Assembly: GCA_944548615.1 (NCBI GenBank)
Contig: OX155955.1
Span: 11,527,921 to 11,591,920 of the forward strand
Direction: 5' to 3'
Length of the DNA: 64,000 bases
Source: Micropterix aruncella
Lineage: Eukaryota; Arthropoda; Insecta; Lepidoptera; Micropterigidae
Positions 58,800 to 64,000 of this stretch are shown piece by piece. The notes below the pieces were generated by a model that worked only from the letters and a program-made list of their open reading frames with translations, was not told the origin of the DNA and ran no database searches. Position numbers and translations under genes: made by a program. Each line of letters starts with the position of its first letter. Positions within the stretch are counted from its first letter, which is position 1.

Positions 58800-58895
58800 A
58801 TAACAGGAACCGAATGGCAAAACCTTAGCCTTTCGCTTATTTGATTCTGTCACCCAACTAGGACTAGCTCGTTTTAGGATGGACAGGAATATTAA
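58800..58895 (-). repeat. Dispersed repeat, inverse partner of 47289-47390
   Basis: AACAGGAACCGAATGGCAAA, AGCCTTTCGCTTATTTGATT and CTGTCACCCAACTAGGACTA match the inverse of 47289-47390. An ATTTATTTATTTTATTT-type run just before it may belong to the same element. Confidence 0.75.
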
Positions 58896-59616
58896 ATGTA
58901 TACATATGACTGTTTTTACCTAAAAAAAAACAATAAAATAAAAAAAAAAGATACTGACTTCAAACGACTTCAACCTAACGTATATTTATATACACTATCT
59001 GATTTATCAAAGTTTAGATACCTCGCTATGCCTCCTCTTTACATAAATACATAATATTCTAATATTTTAACCATGATAACATGTGCAGCAAGTGTATGCA
59101 GAGCGCGGCGCGGCCGCTCCTGCGTTAAATATAATAAATGAGATATAATGGTGGGGTCCCGGTTGGACATTTCCTCGGGTCCCGGTTGGATGAGTATAGT
59201 AGGAGGTTATAATGTGCGAGGAGATCATAGCAGGCGAGAGAAACGTCGTTCGAATCACGCGATAGAGACGAAGCTACGCAGCTTGAGAGAGACGATGATG
59301 TTTAAAATTGGAAATTGTAATCTCACTCGAGCCCGCTTATATCAGATCGCGAAAGAGTAAGCAATATCGGATCGATGCCTCTTCGCCGAGTAACATGATC
59401 TCCTGATACTTCGAATCGGGTTTGATGTAGATTTTTAACGAATATTAAGGGGGTGTTCCGAGGTGCCGTATTGGATTTCTCAAATTTTTAACTAAAAATT
59501 TCATTTACACAGACAATATTACATTTTACTTTTTCGGCCTTTTACTTTTCGAGATTGGTGGATATATACGCTCCAACACGAGGAGGGAAAGAATTGTTAA
59601 CGAGCAATTTTATTCT
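58896..59616. other. GC-richer patch, no gene recognised
   Basis: At 59090-59380 the GC content rises. A short direct repeat GGTCCCGGTTGGA occurs at about 59154 and 59179. A 70-codon plus frame (59148-59360) has no known motif. Confidence 0.35.
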
Positions 59617-59667
59617 TCGAGATGAACACGGAAATATTCATTTTGAGCCCCCCGAGTAGATTAAGTA
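59617..59667 (+). repeat. Unnamed ~250-bp dispersed repeat, copy 4 (5-prime fragment)
   Basis: TCTTCGAGATGAACACGGAA, ATTCATTTTGAGCCCCCCGA and GTAGATTAAG match the start of the family as read at 25215-25290. The rest of the element is missing. Confidence 0.65.
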
Positions 59668-60098
59668 TATTTACAGAGGTTTATATGCTATATGCTTTAT
59701 TGTACTATCACTAGATGGCGCTGCAGCACATCAACTTCTGTACAGTTCAACCGATCGCCTCGAAAATTGGTTTACATTAAGGTATGCCCCACTCGTGCGA
59801 TTTCGATTTCGCATACGCTCCGACTACTGACTCGCCCGTAGAGTTCGGCAAGTCGCGACTATTTTGAGTCGATTAAAAGTGAGGTAGATAGACGTTTTGT
59901 AAACTATCGTATGGAGTTTAAAATATTTTTAATCGTACTCTTAGATAGATTCGACGCCAACGGGCGCGAACCGACGGCCACCATTAAACTTGCCGAAATA
60001 ATAGGGATACACATTGCACGATATTTCGACCGTTCTACGGCGGTCCTGTGAAATATCTATTTACGAAATACTCGATATCTGCATTAATTATAATAAAG

Positions 60099-61082
60099 AT
60101 GTCCAGCAAGTGCATAGCCTGTGACAGTTCCCTACTAAAAAAGGATACTGTAACATGCATGGTTTGCGAGAAGGATTACCACTATACGTGTGCTGGAATG
60201 ACCGAAGATAAGTTAAAAAAAAACAAACAAGCATGGAAATGTTGTAAAGTGAAGAAGTCTGCTGGCGAAGATGGCTCTTCTAGTCCCTCGATGTTATGAC
60301 ATCAGAAAGGAAATTTGTGCAGAATTCCAAAAATCTCATAAGGACCTAATGAAAAAGCTGGATGGCCTCGTAATTACAGTTAACAAGGTTAACAACGACA
60401 ATTACGAGGATATGAAGGCAAAACTCAAAAATATGGAATCGTTACCACCCAGAATGAATACCCTGGAAAAACAAAATGTTGAGCTGCTTCGCAAAGTGGA
60501 ATATTTAGAACACAAGATGGATTCCAGAGACCAAATTATGAATGAAAATAAACTGGAAATAAATGGGATACCCGCCTTAAATCAACAAAACCATCGCCTG
60601 GTCGTTACCCAAATTGCGTCTAAAATTGGGTTGAAATTACAAGACGATGATATAATCTCTACATCCCTACTGGCGCGTAGATCCACAGACAACAGTGGCG
60701 GTGACACCGCGACCGCTTCCGGCGGCGCGCGCGCTCTGCGAACGAGTGCAGAGCAATCGAGAGAAACGTTGGTTGTCAAATCTAGTCAAGTACGCGATGA
60801 TTATTTGGAGGCCAACAAAAAATACAACAAGGGTAAACGTACTCAAGAACAAAAATTAAATACTTCTGATATTGGCATGTCAGTGAATCAACCCATTTAT
60901 CTGCAAGAAGCACTCACTCCCTTTTTACGCTATATCTACCTAACCTACAAGCTAGGAAAATAGGGAAAAGCAGAAACTATATGTACGTCTGGCTAAAAAA
61001 TGGGATCACAAGAGTCAAAAAAGACGACAATAGCCGTCCCATCACCATCAAATATTTAAGCTCTCTAGAAAACATTTTGTGA
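60099..61082 (+). pseudogene. LINE ORF1: PHD finger, coiled coil, FP25-like C-terminus
   Basis: The start ATG at 60099 gives MSSKCIACDSSLL and a PHD-type finger (CIAC, CMVC, H-x2-C near YHYTC, then WKCC). The second Cys of the last pair is missing. A frame change near 60295 leads to a coiled coil (RMNTLEKQNVELLRKVEYLE) and QIASKIGLKLQDDDI. Another change near 60925 leads to LPNLQARKIGKSRNY and MYVWLKNGITRVKKDDNSRP, ending with the TGA at 61080-61082. The tail resembles the C-terminal domain of baculovirus FP25K, as is known for ORF1 of several moth LINEs. ORF1 proteins bind the element RNA; this copy is broken. Confidence 0.8.
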
Positions 61083-61187
61083 AGGTTGTGTGCTCGTACC
61101 AATTTTGGAAACTCGAAAACTGCTACTGATAATTCCTTATTTTTGATTACGAAGTTCTACTCTAAACTAGTCTTCCTTATTCTCACG

Positions 61188-61778
61188 ATGATTCGTTTTT
61201 ACCTGAAGGATTTTTATATTTTTTTTATTACGATTTCTCATTATTTTAATATTAGGATACATTTTTGTATTTATTTTAATGATCATTACAATTTTACTTT
61301 CCACTATATTATTTTACTCTACTATTTTACCATTTTAGACTTATTTTGTTTTGCTGATTATATACTTACATTTCACTATTCGATCGTACTCCACTTATTT
61401 GCTGCTGTAAAATTGAATAAGATTTCTCATATTTCATTTTTTGACTATACTTATATGATGATATTACTTTTAAATATTTTTGATGACTATCTTAATTTAC
61501 ATATATTTTTCTATTTCGCAATTTTAATCTTAAATTATTCTACTGACTATTACAACCATTCTGTTATTTTTAAAAATGTCGTAATTTTATTAGCGGACTA
61601 TATGAGCAATATCATAATTTTTCTAATGAACAAGTATAGAAATAGTCTATTTTTATTTCGTTACTTCTACTACATACAGTTAAACGTATATTGCAATGTG
61701 GCATTTTTATTCCTGTATTACACTGGCATTATGACGCTCCTGAAAAAATATGCATGTCTTTACCACAGGCGCGATTAA
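61188..61778 (+). CDS. Open frame of 196 codons in the ORF1-ORF2 spacer, membrane-like
   Basis: Between ORF1 and ORF2 the frame is open from 61086 to the TAA at 61776-61778, with the first ATG at 61188. The peptide is rich in Phe, Tyr, Ile and Leu with spaced Asp/His/Asn (MIRFYLKDFYIFFITISHYF at the start). It would form several hydrophobic stretches. The region is T-rich, and A/T-rich DNA normally has many stops, so the length is unusual, above all beside two broken ORFs. I know no protein like it. It may be a third LINE ORF or an accident of T-rich sequence. Confidence 0.3.
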   Translation: MIRFYLKDFYIFFITISHYFNIRIHFCIYFNDHYNFTFHYIILLYYFTILDLFCFADYILTFHYSIVLHLFAAVKLNKISHISFFDYTYMMILLLNIFDDYLNLHIFFYFAILILNYSTDYYNHSVIFKNVVILLADYMSNIIIFLMNKYRNSLFLFRYFYYIQLNVYCNVAFLFLYYTGIMTLLKKYACLYHRRD

Positions 61779-61851
61779 ACTAGGTGAATTAATAGAACTT
61801 GAACCCCGGCCTACCCTGCAGTAACCTACTTGGGATTGTAAAAAGGTGCTA

Positions 61852-62791
61852 ATGCAGTCCGGTATAAAATTACTCAGCTTGAACATTAGAAGTATAAATA
61901 AAAACTTCGATAAATTAATCGTGTTATTGACTTCGCTGGATACGGAATTTGATTTAATAATTTTGACAAAATGTTGGATAAAAAATAAGATTCCATCTCA
62001 GCAACTAGATAACTATAACACCTACTATACTTTTTTTCTCCAATAAATCCAGAAATATAAAAATCGAAGAAGTAATAATGCCAACGGCAAATTGTTTAAA
62101 AGCTATTATGAATAACTCAATTACCATACTAGCAATTTACAGATCCCCTTCTAACCCAATAAAACCTTTCATAGAGTCACTTTCAGATTTAATAGAGGTG
62201 AATGGGAGTAGAGACTGTGTGATTGCTGGCGACATGAACGTCAATATCCTAGAATCGAATACTATTACCAATGACTACCTGAGTATGCTTGCGGAATTTG
62301 GGATGAAATCAACAATCAATATGCCTACTCGCAAAAACGCGTGCCTTGATCATATATTTACCTCTATTAAAGCTGATACAATAGGAATTGTTTGCCTTAG
62401 TGAGCTTACGGATCAGTTTGCCACTATATATTTATCTAGAAATAACAGCAATATTCAAAATTGCAACGTTAAATCAAGAGTTAATATTATTGACTATAAA
62501 AGCATATGCAAAGAAGTTGAAGGAATCGATTGGAGTCCATTACTCTCAATTACTGATACTAATGAAGCTACTGACTATTTTATAATTATTTTAAAAAGAA
62601 TAATTGTAAAAAATACCAAAGAGAAATATGTGTCCCATTCCGAAAGGAAAATTAAGCCATGGATGACTCCAGCACTACTTAAAAGTATAAGACTTAGAGA
62701 TAAACTTCATGTAGCCCTTAAATTAGATCCTTCAAATAGTATTCTAAATCACGTGTATATCAGAATTCGAAATACCTGTAAAACATTATAA
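61852..62791 (+). pseudogene. LINE ORF2, AP-endonuclease domain (inactivated)
   Basis: From 61852: LLSLNIRSINKNFDKLIVLL, then DLIILTKCWI, where the family has Glu in LTExW but this copy has Lys. A stop and frame change follow at about 62045-62078. Then ILAIYRSPSNPIKPF, VIAGDMNVNIL (Asp-Asn catalytic pair kept), PTRKNACLDHIFTS, and LTDQFATIYL, where the family has SDH/TDH but this copy has Gln for His. Two catalytic residues are thus lost in addition to the frame damage. The domain would nick target DNA to prime reverse transcription. Confidence 0.8.
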
Positions 62792-62805
62792 ATAAAACAA
62801 AAAAC

Positions 62806-64000
62806 ATGTATTACAGTAAGGAATTTTCGGAAAATGCTGGTAAATCAAAGATAACTTGGAATCTTAACAATGAATTAACTGACAGGAGGCAAACAAATTA
62901 CACAAATATACAGGAAGTAAATATTAAAGGGAAACTGACGTCCATTAGTACATGTAATACTAAAGATGTTGCAAACTATTTCAATGATTATTTTTCAAAT
63001 AGAGGATCCAAGCTAGCCAGGAAAACATTGGATAACCTTGAAACTACAGAATCAAAATTGTCATGTAACATAAAGAATGTAAAATATCTACACGAGACTA
63101 TATTTCTGAGGCCCACCGATAGCAGTGAAATTGAAACAATCATTAAAAGTCTAAAAAATAAAACGACTACTGGGGAAGATGATATTTCTGCTAAAAATTT
63201 TTAAAGAATGCAGCGAAAATCTGATAAACCCGATTAGATATATTATTAATATAAGTATATCTTCTGGAGTGTTCCCCCGTTGCCTAAAAAAGCTGAAATT
63301 ACTCCAGTATTTAAGGGCGGTTTAGCTAGTGATGTTAACTGTTATCGGCCAATCAGCATATTGACTACATTGTCGAAAATTCTGGAAACGACGGTCAAAT
63401 CGAGGTTGATGTCTTTCCTAAATAAACATAACCTATTATCTCCTACGCAATACGGATTTCGTCCTGACAGGTCTACGCATGCTATGCTATTGCGTTTCTA
63501 TCCGATAACATAGTAAATAGTCTGGATGAAGGAGACAAGTGCCTTGTAGTATTCCTGGACCTTTGCAAGGCTTTCGACACAGTATCGCACAAAATTTTAT
63601 TAAGTAAATTAGAAAAAAATGGCATTCGTGGGAAAGCATTGCAATGGTTCACCGACTACTTGTTTAATAGAACACAAATTACGAAACTAAATAGAGCACA
63701 GAGCGTCGAAGGTCGTATACGTTACGGAGTACCACAAGGAAGTGTCCTAGGCCCGATTTTATTTTTAGTGTACATAAATGACCTATCCAACATTACATTA
63801 AAAGGAGGTAAAACAGTCCTATTTGCTGATGATACTGCCTTAATTTTCTGAGGGAAGACCTGGTCGGCGGTTTACGAAAACGCAGAACTTGGTCTAAACA
63901 ATATTTATATTTGGCTCCAGAATAATCTATTAACATTAAATAGCGAAAAATCAAACTATGTTACCTTTTCTATTACTGGCAAGCAGGACTTTATGCACAC
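62806..64000 (+). pseudogene. LINE ORF2, reverse transcriptase domain (broken, partial)
   Basis: Linker DVANYFNDYFSNRGSKLARK and FLRPTDSSEIETIIKSLKNK, stop near 63204, then AEITPVFKGGLASDVNCYRP and ISILTTLSKILETTVKSRLM, GFRPDRSTHAML, a frame change near 63500, VFLDLCKAFDTVSHKILLSK (first catalytic Asp kept), RYGVPQGSVLGPILFLVYIN and FADDTALIF (catalytic pair kept), then a TGA at about 63849. LGLNNIYIWLQNNLLTLNSE follows in frame up to the window end. All core motifs are present, so this copy decayed by small lesions rather than deletion. Confidence 0.85.

Larger units (their letters stand above)
59760..64000 (+). mobile_element. Long LINE (jockey/CR1 group), two ORFs, runs off the window
   Basis: Plus-strand element with 5-prime UTR (from about 59760; boundary uncertain), ORF1 (60099-61082), a T-rich spacer (61083-61851), and ORF2 with AP endonuclease and reverse transcriptase (61852-64000). 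Both ORFs carry frameshifts and stops. The RT-linker and RT motifs resemble those of the LINE at 43.9-45.7 kb. It is the most complete element in the window. Its C-terminal region and 3-prime UTR lie beyond 64000. Confidence 0.85.

Overview
This is AT-rich, gene-poor eukaryotic DNA. It is almost certainly from an insect and most probably a moth or butterfly (Lepidoptera). The grounds are a LINE whose ORF1 joins a PHD-type zinc finger to a C-terminal segment like baculovirus FP25K, an RTE-type LINE tail, PIF1-helicase debris of a Helitron, mariner, piggyBac and PIF/Harbinger remnants, a tRNA-derived SINE, and a short TTAGG (insect telomere motif) run. I see no prokaryotic operon, CRISPR array, rRNA or canonical tRNA gene. 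The species is not identifiable from the sequence alone.

I recognise no intact host protein-coding gene. Everything I can name is a mobile element, a repeat, or a dead copy of a gene. The one host-derived sequence I can name is a broken intronless copy of ribosomal protein L22 (34057-34462, minus). A few short open segments (9820-10206, 35608-35820, 42046-42270, about 58380-58484) look somewhat coding, but I do not recognise them.

Layout. 0-9 kb: a 204-bp MITE, a tandem duplication, a fold-back palindrome, a 120-bp tandem repeat in open frame, a piggyBac-like transposase tail and a TA-flanked MITE. 9-24 kb: an unrecognised ORF pair, a decayed LINE, a second TA-flanked MITE, two copies of a GC-rich repeat (family A), a PIF/Harbinger element with a MADF fragment, two mariner fragments, an RTE LINE tail and a tRNA-derived SINE. 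24-41 kb: three very long (TA)n tracts, two members of an unnamed 250-bp family, an inverted pair of a 450-bp family, a LINE nested inside a family A copy, the RpL22 pseudogene, a Helitron remnant and another fold-back. 41-59 kb: half a fold-back, a LINE with an internal deletion, more LINE tails, a 360-bp palindrome next to a Harbinger-type MITE, the last family A copy, and a third TA-flanked MITE. 59.7-64 kb: a long, mutated two-ORF LINE that runs off the end of the window.

The elements do not form a pathway. They record layers of insertion. The LINE copies supply enzymes of the kind that could have mobilised the SINE and made the RpL22 retrocopy. The MITEs depend on absent Tc1/mariner-like and Harbinger-like transposases. 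Density of dead elements and lack of host genes suggest heterochromatin, a large intron or intergenic desert, or a W-type chromosome; the sequence alone cannot decide.
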